From contig JAURVZ010000018.1 of NCBI GenBank assembly GCA_030655215.1, positions 1-64,000 of the forward strand: a stretch of 64,000 nucleotides of DNA, given 5' to 3'. The notes beneath the pieces were generated by a model. That model saw only the letters and a list, made by a program, of their open reading frames with translations. It did no database searches and had not been told where the DNA came from. The translations under genes and the position numbers were made by a program. Numbering within the stretch: position 1 is the stretch's first letter; each line of letters begins with the position of its first letter. Shown one piece after another: positions 18,249 to 27,353 of the stretch. The stretch is from Pseudolabrys sp. (lineage in GTDB: Bacteria > Pseudomonadota > Alphaproteobacteria > Rhizobiales > Xanthobacteraceae).

Positions 18249-19127
18249 CTATTTCGGCGGATCAGTCGGCCCCATGGCCGGCGGCAAAGGCGTCCCCGGC
18301 GATATCGCCGGTGACGTGGACTTGAGGGCGAGAGCCTCAAAACGGTCTGCGGCAATCTCCAGCGTCCCGAGCAAAGTCGGCATGACCAGCCGCGCCGGCG
18401 CGATCATATCGGTCCCGGCAATCGGCGCGAACCAGATTTCCATGTCGCGGCGGCCGGCGACGTATTTCACCACCATGCTGTCGGCGCGATAACCGGCAAT
18501 CGGTTTCAGGGTCACGGCGCAAACCAGCGCCGGCCCGGCGTAGCCCGTTTCGACCTTGATTGTGTCGCTGCGCTTGTAGGTCAGCGACAAATCGTAGCGT
18601 CGCTGGCCGTCAAAGACCGGAAGTGTCCGGTCGCAATGGGCCGGGTCCATGATGCTCGGATCTCTTGGCGGCGCGATGATCAGCATCGCCGATAGCGGAT
18701 CGCTGACGCCGCGCTTGTCGGCATCGCTCACCGGAATGCGGTCGTCCTTCTTGCGCGGTGCATCGAGCCGCAATGTTTTGACGTTGCTGTTCTCGAACGT
18801 CATCTGCACCCCGGCGGTTTCGCCATCTTCGGTGCCGCTGGACGAGAAGAAAGTCGGGCGCAGGCGGTCGGTGTCGATGAAGCCGCGCGCGGCAACGCGG
18901 CCTTCGCCGTTCATCAGCATGCTCAGCGCGCCACTCGACCGGCCATTGGTCGAGGTAGTGTAGGTGCCGGCACTGATGTCCACGATCCATGACATCTGGC
19001 CGATCGACACGCCGGTCATGGAGATTTTGAAATGCGCCGTTAGGCGCGCATCAGCCTGCGCCGCGCCGCTGTGCAGCGCCAGGCAGGCGATCAGTGTGAG
19101 GGCCGCGCCGGGGGTCCGTCCGAACAT
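18249..19127 (-). CDS. DUF3108 domain-containing periplasmic protein
   Basis: A 292-aa exported protein with a signal peptide (about residues 1-26, ending GAAQADA) and a DUF3108 region spanning most of the mature chain. Family-like features are the beginning RLTAHFKISMTGVSIGQMSW, the repeated short beta-strands, and YVAGRRDMEIWFAP near the C terminus. DUF3108 proteins have no defined activity; they are predicted beta-rich periplasmic or outer-membrane-associated proteins. The gene converges with the Lys/Ala-rich protein gene, with only 3 bp between the stop codons. Confidence 0.85.
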   Translation of the reverse strand: MFGRTPGAALTLIACLALHSGAAQADARLTAHFKISMTGVSIGQMSWIVDISAGTYTTSTNGRSSGALSMLMNGEGRVAARGFIDTDRLRPTFFSSSGTEDGETAGVQMTFENSNVKTLRLDAPRKKDDRIPVSDADKRGVSDPLSAMLIIAPPRDPSIMDPAHCDRTLPVFDGQRRYDLSLTYKRSDTIKVETGYAGPALVCAVTLKPIAGYRADSMVVKYVAGRRDMEIWFAPIAGTDMIAPARLVMPTLLGTLEIAADRFEALALKSTSPAISPGTPLPPAMGPTDPPK

Positions 19128-19171
19128 GGAATCATTATAAGCAGTTTATCGCCGGGTTGTTAGGGCCAACC

Positions 19172-21973
19172 TCAGGCCGCCTTGCCTGGCTTTTCCTGCT
19201 TGGCGAACAGCGCAATCAGCGCGCGCTTGATCGCCGCCTGACGGGTCGGCGAGGTAATCTGCGCGCCCATCAAGTCCGTCACATAAAACACGTCAACGAC
19301 GCGCTCGCCGAAGGTGGCGACATGGGCCGAGGCGATGTTGAGATTGAGCTTCGACAGGGTCGCCGTCATCTCGTACAGGAGGCCGGTGCGGTCCAGCCCG
19401 GTGACCTCAACCATCGTGTAGCGGTGCGACCAGTTATTGTTGATGGCGACGGAGGGCTCCAAGGCGAAAGCCTTGATACGGCCTTTCGGCGCGACGCGCT
19501 TGGCCACCACATCGGGCAGCTTCAATTCGCCGCGCAATGCTTTCTGGATCGAATCGGCGATGCGGCTGCCGCGACGCTCCTCGTCTTCTTCACGCTCGAA
19601 TTCGCGCGACAGCGAGATAGTGTCGAGGGCGCGGCCATCGGTGGTGGTGTAGATCTGCGCGTCGACAATATTGCCGCCAGCCATCGAGCAGGCGCCGGCG
19701 ATGATCGACAGCAGCCAGGGATGGTCCGGCGCAAACACCGACAGCTCCATTACCGAACGTCCGGCGGCAAAGCTAATCGTGGTGGCGAGATCCTTGCCGG
19801 CTTGCTCGGCCTCTCGCACGAACTTGGCGTGCTCGATCTTGTGTTCGAGATCGACCTTGAGCCAGTACGCCGGATAGAGCCGCGCGATATAGGCCTCAAC
19901 CTGTTCCGGCGGCCAATCGGTTGTCGACATGGCATGGCGGAATTCGGCTTGCGCTGCGGCAACGCGCTGCGCGCGATTGACCTCGGAGAAGCCGCCGGTC
20001 AGCACCGGCTCGGTCTCGAAATAGAGCGTGCGAATAAGCTGCGCTTTCCAGCCATTCCAGACGCCCGGACCAACAGCGCGAATATCGGCAGTGGTGAGAA
20101 TGGTCAGCAGCTTGAGCCGCTCGACCGACTGCACCACAGCGGCGAAATTCTCGATGGTCTTGCGGTCGGACAGGTCGCGCGATTGCGCAACGCTCGACAT
20201 GACCAGATGCTGTTCGATCAGCCAGGCAACCGTCTCGGTGTCGACGGCGGAGAAACCAAGCCGCGGGCAGAAGCGCCGCGCGATGCGCGCGCCGGCGGTC
20301 GAATGGTCTTCCGGCCGGCCCTTGGCGATGTCGTGCAGGAACATGGTGACGAACAGGATCTTGCGGCTGGCCGGCGTGATCTTGTGGATCAGCTCATTGG
20401 CGAGCTGCGTTTCCTTGTTGGTGCCGCGTTCGATCTCGGTCAGCACGCCGATGCAGCGCAGGAGATGCTCATCCACCGTGTAGTGGTGATACATATTGAA
20501 CTGCATCATCGCCACGACCTTGCCGAAGGCCGGCACGAAACGGCCGAGCACGCCGGTTTCGTTCATGCGTCGCAGCACGGTTTCCGGATCATTGTCGGAG
20601 GTAACGATGTCGAGGAACAGCCGGTTGGCTTCCTCATTGTCGCGCAGCTTGGCGTCGATCAGTTTCAGACAGCGCGTCATCGCCCGCATCGCATCCGGGT
20701 GGAGCGCCAGATTATGCTTCTGCGCCAGATGGAAGATGCGGATCAAATTGACCGGGTCGCGCCGGAACACGCTGCCATTGACGATGCGGATGCGGTTGTT
20801 CTCGGCAATGAAGTCTTCCGTGCCGGCAATCGCCTTGCGCTTGACCGGGCGCAGCTTGGCCATGACGCGCGACAGCACAGGCACGGTCTTGGCTTCGCTC
20901 TCTTCCAGTTCGGCGCAGACGATGGCCGTGAGATCGCCGACATCCTTGGCGTTCAGGAAGTAGTGCTTCATGAAGCGCTCGACATCCTGCTGGCCGGGAT
21001 GCTCGGTATAGCCAAGCCGCACCGCGATCTCGCGCTGGATATCGAAGGACAGCCGTTCTTCGGCGCGGCCGGTGACGAAATGCAAATGGCAGCGCACCGA
21101 CCAGAGGAAATCCTCGCAGCGCCGGAACAGTTCGTATTCCTGTTTGTCGAAGACGCCGCGCTTGATCAGCTCGGCCGGCTCCTTCACGCGGTAAACGTAT
21201 TTGGCAATCCAGAACAAGGTATGCAGATCGCGCAGGCCGCCTTTGCCGTCCTTGACGTTCGGCTCGACCAGATAGCGTGACTGGCCGCTGCGGCGGTGGC
21301 GGTCTTCGCGCTCGCCGAGCTTGGCGGCGACGAATTCAGTGCCGGTGCCGCGCACAACATCCTGATCGAAGCGGGTGACCAGTTCATCGAACAGTTTGCG
21401 GTCGCCGAGCAGGAAGCGCGCTTCGAGAATGGCGGTGCGGATGGTCATGTCGCCTTTGGCCTGACGAATGCATTCATCGACCGAGCGCGTTGCGTGGCCG
21501 ACCTTCAGGCCGGTGTCCCACAGCGCATAGAGAATGGCTTCGGCGACCTGCTCGCCCCAGGCGGTCTGCTTGTAGGGCAGCAGGAACAGCAGATCGATGT
21601 CGGAGCCCGGCGCCTGCAGCCCGCGGCCATAGCCGCCGGTTGCGACCACAGCCATGTGCTCAGTCTCAGACGGGTTTTCGGACGGATAGAGATGCTTACG
21701 CAGGAAGTCGTAGAGAATGCGGATGACTTCGTCTTCCATCCGGCACAGCCGCTCGGCGCAGCGGCGGCCATGACGATCCTTCAGCAGCAGCTTCTCGGCC
21801 TTGGCGCGGCCTTCGTTGAGCGCCGTCTTGAGCCTGAGCGCCAGGCCGGTGCGCATCTCGGCTTCGTTGCCGCGCTTGGCTTTGGCGAGCTTGTCGAGGT
21901 CGGCGAGGATCGCCCGCGCGTCGATCAGGTCGTCAGCTTTGGGCGAATCGCGCTCGATCTGGGGGGAGGCCAT
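19172..21973 (-). CDS. glnD: bifunctional [protein-PII] uridylyltransferase/uridylyl-removing enzyme
   Basis: A 933-aa nitrogen sensor that uridylylates PII proteins when glutamine is low and removes UMP when it is high. Domains in order: nucleotidyltransferase with GGYGRGLQAPGSDIDLL (about residues 113-129), PII-uridylyltransferase helical region, HD domain (HHYTVDEH near 495 and FLHDIAKGR near 545), and two C-terminal ACT domains (starting about 740 and 854) that sense glutamine. All catalytic motifs are intact and the length matches the rhizobial family (about 930-950). No neighbouring gene suggests an operon; mutS lies farther along. Confidence 0.97.
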   Translation of the reverse strand: MASPQIERDSPKADDLIDARAILADLDKLAKAKRGNEAEMRTGLALRLKTALNEGRAKAEKLLLKDRHGRRCAERLCRMEDEVIRILYDFLRKHLYPSENPSETEHMAVVATGGYGRGLQAPGSDIDLLFLLPYKQTAWGEQVAEAILYALWDTGLKVGHATRSVDECIRQAKGDMTIRTAILEARFLLGDRKLFDELVTRFDQDVVRGTGTEFVAAKLGEREDRHRRSGQSRYLVEPNVKDGKGGLRDLHTLFWIAKYVYRVKEPAELIKRGVFDKQEYELFRRCEDFLWSVRCHLHFVTGRAEERLSFDIQREIAVRLGYTEHPGQQDVERFMKHYFLNAKDVGDLTAIVCAELEESEAKTVPVLSRVMAKLRPVKRKAIAGTEDFIAENNRIRIVNGSVFRRDPVNLIRIFHLAQKHNLALHPDAMRAMTRCLKLIDAKLRDNEEANRLFLDIVTSDNDPETVLRRMNETGVLGRFVPAFGKVVAMMQFNMYHHYTVDEHLLRCIGVLTEIERGTNKETQLANELIHKITPASRKILFVTMFLHDIAKGRPEDHSTAGARIARRFCPRLGFSAVDTETVAWLIEQHLVMSSVAQSRDLSDRKTIENFAAVVQSVERLKLLTILTTADIRAVGPGVWNGWKAQLIRTLYFETEPVLTGGFSEVNRAQRVAAAQAEFRHAMSTTDWPPEQVEAYIARLYPAYWLKVDLEHKIEHAKFVREAEQAGKDLATTISFAAGRSVMELSVFAPDHPWLLSIIAGACSMAGGNIVDAQIYTTTDGRALDTISLSREFEREEDEERRGSRIADSIQKALRGELKLPDVVAKRVAPKGRIKAFALEPSVAINNNWSHRYTMVEVTGLDRTGLLYEMTATLSKLNLNIASAHVATFGERVVDVFYVTDLMGAQITSPTRQAAIKRALIALFAKQEKPGKAA

Positions 21974-22103
21974 AGGGCCATCGGATTAGCGGAGGCGGGG
22001 CTGCAAGTCACCGTTTCAGGGCAAAGATATTCAGCCGGATGCCGGAGGCCATTATTTAGCATAGAATTCTACTTATAGCGCTAAAATAGATAAAAACATT
22101 AGT

Positions 22104-22133
22104 TTGACCGAAATTCTGGCATCCCGTTAGAAT
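22104..22133 (+). promoter_or_regulatory. putative promoter of the sulfonate transporter operon
   Basis: TTGACC at 22104-22109 and TAGAAT at 22128-22133 are separated by 18 nt, in an AT-rich stretch (22050-22145) between glnD and the substrate-binding protein. The start would lie near 22140, about 40 nt before the ATG. Confidence 0.45.
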
Positions 22134-22179
22134 AAATTTATTGCCGCGCGGAGTGCCCGGCACTGCCAGGAGCTTTTAG

Positions 22180-23160
22180 ATGCGCTTTTTCTCACGCCGT
22201 TCGATTTTGGCCTCGGCCCTTTTGGCCGGTTTGCTGCCGTCGAGCGCGCTTTTCGCCGCTGACAAGCCGAGCACCATCACCCTCGACTGGGCGACCTACA
22301 ATCCGGTCTCGATCCTGCTCAAGGACAAGGGCCTGCTCGAGAAGGAATTCGCTAAGGACAACATTTCGATCCGCTGGGTGCAGTCGGCCGGCTCCAACAA
22401 GGCGCTCGAATTCCTCAACGCCGGTTCGATCGACTTCGGCTCGACCGCAGGCTCCGCCGCGCTGGTCGCCAAAATCAACGGCAACCCGATCAAGTCGATC
22501 TATGTCTACTCGCGTCCGGAATGGACCGCTTTGGTCACCGGCAAGGATAGCAAGATCGCCAAGATCGAAGACCTCAAAGGCAAGCGCGTCGCCGTGACGC
22601 GCGGCACCGATCCGCACATCTTCCTGGTGCGTTCGTTGCAGTCGGTCGGCCTGACCGAAAAGGACATCACGCCGGTTCTGTTGCAGCATGCTGACGGCAA
22701 GACGGCGCTGACCCGTGGCGATGTCGATGCCTGGGCCGGTCTCGACCCGATGACGGCCGCTGCCGAAGTGGAAGACGGCGCCAAGCTGTTCTATCGCAAC
22801 GCCGCCGCCAACACCTGGGGCATCCTCAATGTGCGTGAGGAATTCGCCAAGGATCATCCCGCCTTGGTGAAGCGCGTGCTCGCTGTCTATGAAGAAGCGC
22901 GCAAGTATTCGCTGAAGAACTATGACGAAGTGAAGCGCGGCTTCATCGCCGTCACCAAGCTGCCCGAGACGGTCGTCGACAAGCAGCTCAAGGAGCGCAC
23001 CGAACTGACGCATAGCGTCATCGGCGCACCGCAGCATGAGTCGATCCTCGCCGCCGGTATTGCGCTTCAGCAGGCCGGCGTCATCAAGGCAGATGTCGAC
23101 GTCAAGAAGACGGTCGATGCCCTGATCGATCCGCAATATCTCGCGACGCCGACCAACTAG
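22180..23160 (+). CDS. sulfonate/aliphatic-type ABC transporter substrate-binding protein
   Basis: A 326-aa periplasmic binding protein of the SsuA/TauA group. The signal peptide covers residues ~1-26 (ending SALFAAD). Family features are TITLDWATYNPVSILLKDKG, QSAGSNKALEFLNAGSIDFG, the PEWTALVT segment, and DAWAGLDPM. Such proteins capture alkanesulfonates or related small anions and pass them to the SsuCB-type complex encoded downstream. Substrate is inferred only from family; nitrate/taurine-like members have a related fold. AGGAG lies 9 nt before the ATG. No desulfonating monooxygenase (SsuD) is nearby. Confidence 0.86.
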   Translation: MRFFSRRSILASALLAGLLPSSALFAADKPSTITLDWATYNPVSILLKDKGLLEKEFAKDNISIRWVQSAGSNKALEFLNAGSIDFGSTAGSAALVAKINGNPIKSIYVYSRPEWTALVTGKDSKIAKIEDLKGKRVAVTRGTDPHIFLVRSLQSVGLTEKDITPVLLQHADGKTALTRGDVDAWAGLDPMTAAAEVEDGAKLFYRNAAANTWGILNVREEFAKDHPALVKRVLAVYEEARKYSLKNYDEVKRGFIAVTKLPETVVDKQLKERTELTHSVIGAPQHESILAAGIALQQAGVIKADVDVKKTVDALIDPQYLATPTN

Positions 23161-23190
23161 GTTCTCCCCCTTCGCGGTCAGCTACGCGAC

Positions 23191-23219
23191 ATCATGCCCG
23201 GCCTCGTGCCGGGCATGAT
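23191..23219. repeat. family A palindrome, single hairpin
   Basis: A perfect 12-bp inverted repeat, ATCATGCCCGGC (23191-23202) and GCCGGGCATGAT (23208-23219), with loop CTCGT. It lies between the binding-protein and permease genes, where it may stabilise the upstream mRNA and raise binding-protein expression relative to the membrane components. Confidence 0.8.
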
Positions 23220-23263
23220 CATGTTCGGGGTGCAACGCGCTCTTGCTTTTTGCCGGTGAAATA

Positions 23264-24112
23264 ATGTCTGTTGCGCCCATGAGTTTAGCGAGCGAACCGG
23301 CGGCGCAGCCGAGCCGAAAGAGCAAGAGCAGTCTGTCGCGCTGGGGAAGCCCGGCGCTCGGTTTGTTGTTGCCGCTTGGCCTCGCTGTCGGCTGGGAGCT
23401 GGCGGTGCGCGCCGGCTGGTCGAATGGCCGTTTGGTGCCGCCGCCATCGGTGATTTACGCGACCTTCGCCGAGCTCGCCAAAACCGGCGAATTGCAGCGC
23501 CACGCCGCGGCGACCCTGGCGCGCGTTGTGTCCGGCTTCGGCATCGGCGTGATTGTCGGCACCGTGCTGGGCGCTATTACCGGCTATTCCATGCTGGTGC
23601 GGCGCTTCATCGATCCGAGTTTGCAGGCGCTGCGCGCCATTCCATCGATCGCCTGGGTGCCGCTGTTCATTCTCTGGCTCGGTATTTTCGAAGCGTCGAA
23701 AGTGACGTTGATCGCGGTCGGTGTGTTTTTTCCAGTCTATCTCGGCGTCATGGCTGCGGTGATGTCGGTCGATCGCAAGATCGTTGAAGTCGGCCGCGCC
23801 TTCCGCCTGTCCGGTTTCAAGATGGTGCGGCGTATTCTGCTGCCCGCTGTGTTGCCGGCTTACATTACTGCTTTGCGCTCCGGCCTTGGTCTTGGCTGGA
23901 TGTTCGTCGTCGCCGCCGAGTTCATGGGCGCGTCGGAAGGTTTGGGCTTCCTGCTGGTCGATGGCCAGCAACTCGGCAAGCCGGCACAGATCGTCGCCGC
24001 CATTGTCGCCTTCGCGCTGATCGGCAAGGTCACCGACTGGCTGATCGTCGGTATCTCGACGCCGTTCCTGCGCTGGGAAGACCGCTTCAAATCACCGGCG
24101 GCGCAGGACTAA
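23264..24112 (+). CDS. sulfonate-type ABC transporter permease (SsuC-like)
   Basis: A 282-aa inner-membrane permease of the binding-protein-dependent transporter family. About six transmembrane helices are seen; the conserved cytoplasmic EAA loop is in the sequence EVGRAFRLSGFKMVRRILLPAVLPAYITALR (Gly at the usual position after ...SG), which docks onto the ATPase. The segment LRAIPSIAWVPLFILWLGI is typical of SsuC/TauC. Translation probably starts at the ATG at 23264; another ATG at 23279 is possible. It overlaps nothing and is followed 3 bp later by the ATPase gene. Confidence 0.9.
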   Translation: MSVAPMSLASEPAAQPSRKSKSSLSRWGSPALGLLLPLGLAVGWELAVRAGWSNGRLVPPPSVIYATFAELAKTGELQRHAAATLARVVSGFGIGVIVGTVLGAITGYSMLVRRFIDPSLQALRAIPSIAWVPLFILWLGIFEASKVTLIAVGVFFPVYLGVMAAVMSVDRKIVEVGRAFRLSGFKMVRRILLPAVLPAYITALRSGLGLGWMFVVAAEFMGASEGLGFLLVDGQQLGKPAQIVAAIVAFALIGKVTDWLIVGISTPFLRWEDRFKSPAAQD

Positions 24113-24115
24113 GCC

Positions 24116-24904
24116 ATGCTGACCCTCGAACACGTCGGCAAAACTTATTCGAACGGCGTGCATGCGCTGGCGGATATCAATTTCTCCGTCGGGCCCGGCG
24201 AGATCGTCGCCATCGTCGGCGGCTCCGGTTGCGGCAAGTCGACCTTGTTGCGCGCCATCAGCGGCCTCGATACGCCGAGCACCGGCCGTGTTGTGCTCGA
24301 TGGTGAAGCCGTCATGCAGCCGCATGAGAAAATCGGCATCATCTTTCAGGAGCCGCGGCTGCTTCCGTGGCTGAGTGTTGCCGGAAATGTCGGCTTCGGT
24401 CTTGAAGACCGGCCGAAGGCCGAGCGTGATGCGCGCGTTGCCGAGGCGCTGACACGCGTTGGCCTCTCCGACAAGGCCGGCGTCTGGCCGCGTGAGCTGT
24501 CTGGCGGGCAGGCGCAGCGCGTGGCCATTGCCCGCGCACTGGTGCCACGCCCGGAAGTGCTGCTGCTCGACGAACCGTTTTCCGCGCTCGACGCTTTCAC
24601 CCGCGTCGACCTGCAGGACCATTTGCTCAGCCTGTGGGCCGACACGAAGCCGACCCTCATTCTGGTGACGCACGACGTCGACGAGGCGGTGGTGCTGGCC
24701 GACCGGATCATGGTGATGAAGCCGCGGCCGGGCCGGATCTTCGACGAAATCCAGGCCGACCTGCCGCGGCCGCGCGACCGCCAGTCCTCGGCTTTCGACC
24801 GTGTCCGGAGGCATGTGATGGCGGCGCTGGACCGTTCACTCAGTCGGTCCGGGCACAACAGCAATGCCGAAACGGACCCCAGCGGCGCGGCTTTATGGTG
24901 GTGA
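24116..24904 (+). CDS. sulfonate-type ABC transporter ATP-binding protein (SsuB-like)
   Basis: A 262-aa ATPase that energises the importer with the preceding permease. Walker A GGSGCGKST (about residues 36-44), Q-loop FQEPRLLPWL, signature LSGGQAQR, Walker B LLLDEPFSALD and switch His in THDVDEAV are all present. The C-terminal ~35 residues (DRSLSRSGHNSNAETDPSG) are an untypical polar tail. Together with the two genes upstream it completes a one-operon importer. Confidence 0.92.
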   Translation: MLTLEHVGKTYSNGVHALADINFSVGPGEIVAIVGGSGCGKSTLLRAISGLDTPSTGRVVLDGEAVMQPHEKIGIIFQEPRLLPWLSVAGNVGFGLEDRPKAERDARVAEALTRVGLSDKAGVWPRELSGGQAQRVAIARALVPRPEVLLLDEPFSALDAFTRVDLQDHLLSLWADTKPTLILVTHDVDEAVVLADRIMVMKPRPGRIFDEIQADLPRPRDRQSSAFDRVRRHVMAALDRSLSRSGHNSNAETDPSGAALWW

Positions 24905-24958
24905 CCTAGCGCGCGGAATATGTTTCTCTCCCCGAAATTAAGCCGGGAGAGAACGCCG

Positions 24959-26014
24959 ATGCGCATGTTTCAGGTCTGCCAGTGCGGACAGCCGCTGCAA
25001 CTCAACGAGAAGGCCACGCCGGAGCCGCAGGGCACCGAGGTTCTGCTCAAGGTGATGGCGGCCGGCGTCTGCCATAGCGACCTGCACATCTGGGACGGCT
25101 ATTACGAAATGGGCGGCGGCAAGCGCATGCAGCTGCTCGAGCGCGGCATCAAGCTGCCGCTCACCATGGGCCATGAGAATGTCGGCGAAGTCGTCGCCAT
25201 CGGCCCCGATGCCAAGGGCGTCAAGCTTGGCGATATTCGCCTCGCCAACCCCTGGATCGGCTGCGGCGAGTGCATGGTTTGCCGTCGTGGCGAAGAGAAC
25301 CTCTGCAAGACGCCGAAGAATCTCGGCGTGTTTTCCGATGGCGGCTATGCCACCCATCTGGTCGTACCGCATCCGCGCCATTTGTTCGACATCGGCAATC
25401 TGACGCCGGTGCAAGCCGCGCCGCTCGCGTGCTCGGGTGTCACTGCGTTCAGCGCGCTGAAGAAGGTGGCCGAGAACATCAAGGATGAGCCGGTGGTCAT
25501 CATCGGCGCCGGCGGCCTCGGCCTCATGGCGATTGCCCTGCACAAGGCGATGGGCGGCAAGGGCGTCATCATGGTCGACATCGATCAGGCCAAGCGCGAT
25601 GCCGCGGTGAAGGCCGGCGCCATTGCCGCGATCGACGGCCGTGCGCCGGATGCGGCGCAGCAGATCATTGCCGCGACCAAAGGCGGCGCGTGGTCGACCA
25701 TCGATTTCGTCGGTTCATCCGATACGGTGAAGCTCGCGGTCGATGCCGTGGTCAAGGGCGGCAAGATCATCATCGTCGGCCTGTTCGGCGGCGACATCAC
25801 CATCTCGACGCCGTTCTGGCCGATGAATGCGATGACCATTCAAGGTTCGTATGTCGGCTCACTGCCGGACATGAAGGAATTGCTCGAGCTGGTCAGCCGC
25901 ACCGGCGCGCCGCCAGTGCCGCTGCGCGAGCGTCCGTTGAATGAAGTCAACGACGCCTTAAATGACCTCAAGGCCGGCAAGGTCATCGGCCGCGTCGTGC
26001 TGACGCCGGCTTGA
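24959..26014 (+). CDS. zinc-dependent alcohol dehydrogenase (MDR family)
   Basis: A 351-aa medium-chain dehydrogenase/reductase that oxidises an alcohol with NAD(P)+. Catalytic zinc ligands are Cys38 (VCHSD) and His72-Glu73 (GHENVGE); the structural zinc is held by Cys102, 105, 108 and 116 (CGECMVC...C). The Rossmann motif GAGGLGLMA is near residue 185. A segment between residues 40 and 70 (YYEMGGGKRMQLLERGIKL) is an insertion relative to classical Adh and resembles the group containing cyclic alcohol/hydroxyacyl dehydrogenases; the substrate is uncertain. GGGAGAG precedes the chosen ATG. It is followed 27 bp later by the OsmC gene. Confidence 0.88.
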   Translation: MRMFQVCQCGQPLQLNEKATPEPQGTEVLLKVMAAGVCHSDLHIWDGYYEMGGGKRMQLLERGIKLPLTMGHENVGEVVAIGPDAKGVKLGDIRLANPWIGCGECMVCRRGEENLCKTPKNLGVFSDGGYATHLVVPHPRHLFDIGNLTPVQAAPLACSGVTAFSALKKVAENIKDEPVVIIGAGGLGLMAIALHKAMGGKGVIMVDIDQAKRDAAVKAGAIAAIDGRAPDAAQQIIAATKGGAWSTIDFVGSSDTVKLAVDAVVKGGKIIIVGLFGGDITISTPFWPMNAMTIQGSYVGSLPDMKELLELVSRTGAPPVPLRERPLNEVNDALNDLKAGKVIGRVVLTPA

Positions 26015-26041
26015 TCCTTTCGCGACATATTCAGGAGACAA

Positions 26042-26554
26042 ATGATGGACGGTACCGAACTGCGCGCCATGCAGGCCCCGATCAAGGAGCGCTACAAGAG
26101 CGATCCGGCCGCGGCGATGATTACATTGAAAGCCAAAGGCACGCTCGACGCGCCGGGCATTTCCTGCAAGCTGGAAACCGGCCGTGCCATGGCGATTGCC
26201 GGCCTGCATCCGGCCACCGGCGGCACCGGCATTGAACTGTGCTCCGGCGACATGTTGCTGGAAGCGCTTGTGGCTTGCGCCGGCGTCACGGTGAAAGCCG
26301 TTGCCACCGCGCTCGACATTCCGCTGCGCAACGGCACGGTCTCGGCGGAAGGCGATCTCGATTTCCGCGGTACGCTTGGCGTCGCCAAGGATGCACCGGT
26401 CGGCTTCGCGCAGATCCGCCTGCGTTTCGATCTCGAAACCGATGCTGCGCAGGACAAGCTCGATCAACTGCTCAAGCTGACCGAGCGCTATTGCGTCGTT
26501 TATCAGACCATCAAGAGTGGCCCGCCGGTGGATGTCCGGATGGCGAAAGTCTAG
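26042..26554 (+). CDS. OsmC family protein
   Basis: A 170-aa OsmC/Ohr-fold protein, possibly a thiol-dependent peroxidase against organic hydroperoxides. Candidate redox cysteines are Cys79 in EALVACAGVT (the helix position of the peroxidatic Cys) and the one in ERYCVVYQT near residue 149; an extra Cys67 lies in GIELCSGD, where an OsmC typically has a non-Cys residue. AGGAGA precedes the ATG. Probably cotranscribed with the alcohol dehydrogenase upstream, and overlaps or abuts the membrane-protein gene downstream. Confidence 0.85.
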   Translation: MMDGTELRAMQAPIKERYKSDPAAAMITLKAKGTLDAPGISCKLETGRAMAIAGLHPATGGTGIELCSGDMLLEALVACAGVTVKAVATALDIPLRNGTVSAEGDLDFRGTLGVAKDAPVGFAQIRLRFDLETDAAQDKLDQLLKLTERYCVVYQTIKSGPPVDVRMAKV

Positions 26555-26558
26555 GAAT

Positions 26559-27353
26559 TTGTCGCCGGACGTTTACTTCACCGTCACATTGATCATCCGC
26601 ATGGCTGTCACCGCCGCCTTCCTGTTGGCGGCGACGGTGACAGCCGAACGCGCAGGCCCGCTGATCGGCGGCCTGGTGGCGACGCTGCCGATCAGTGCCG
26701 GGCCCATCTATATTTTTCTGGCGATCGATCACGACGCGCATTTCGTCGGGCAAAGCGCGCTCGGCAGCCTGGTCGGCAATGTCACCAATATCTTCTTTGC
26801 GCTGACCTACGCGCTTATGGCGCAAAAGCGATCCTTGGCGGTTAGCCTGTCCGTTGCCTTCGCCGTATGGATAGGCATCGCTTGGGCCGCCAGCCTCATC
26901 ACTTGGACCTTAACGTCGGCCATTGCCTATAACGTCATCGCGCTGGCTGTGGCGCTGTGGTTGACGGCGTCAATGCGTCACGTCAGGTCGCCGCAGGTCA
27001 AAGCGCGCTGGCACGATCTGGTCATGCGCGCTGTCATGGTGGCGCTGCTCGTCGGCGTGGTCGTGACGTTCAGCTATCACATCGGCCCAACCGTGAGCGG
27101 CAATCTCGCGGTCTTTCCGATCGTGCTGAGCAGCATCATTTTTATTTTGCATCGCCGCGTCGGTGGGCCGCCGACGGCCGCGGTGATGGCCAATGCGATC
27201 ATCGGCCTGGGCGGCTTCGGCATTGCCTGTCTGACACTGGCGCTGACAGCGGACCGGCTCGGCTCGGTGCTCGCGCTGGCGCTGACGCTCGCTGTCTCGA
27301 TCGGTCTCAATCTGGTGATCTTCTTCATGCGGCGCCGCCTGGTCGCCGCATGA
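26559..27353 (+). CDS. paralogous integral membrane protein 1 (unknown family)
   Basis: A ~264-aa protein with about eight to nine hydrophobic helices and no recognised functional motif. Family-like elements are ERAGPLIGGLVATLPISAGP in the first third and YHIGPTVSGNLAVFPIVLSS in the last. The start is uncertain: in-frame alternatives are GTG at 26517 (inside the OsmC gene) and TTG at 26559; I chose TTG because it aligns with the start of the downstream paralogue, though AGGA is only about 2 nt away. The stop overlaps the next start (ATGA). Function unknown; transport is a guess from membrane topology only. Confidence 0.65.
   Translation: MSPDVYFTVTLIIRMAVTAAFLLAATVTAERAGPLIGGLVATLPISAGPIYIFLAIDHDAHFVGQSALGSLVGNVTNIFFALTYALMAQKRSLAVSLSVAFAVWIGIAWAASLITWTLTSAIAYNVIALAVALWLTASMRHVRSPQVKARWHDLVMRAVMVALLVGVVVTFSYHIGPTVSGNLAVFPIVLSSIIFILHRRVGGPPTAAVMANAIIGLGGFGIACLTLALTADRLGSVLALALTLAVSIGLNLVIFFMRRRLVAA

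Noticed and set aside
19157-21280. Plus-strand ORF (707 aa) over glnD
   Set aside because: Antisense shadow of an intact GlnD with all domains; no recognisable motifs of its own.
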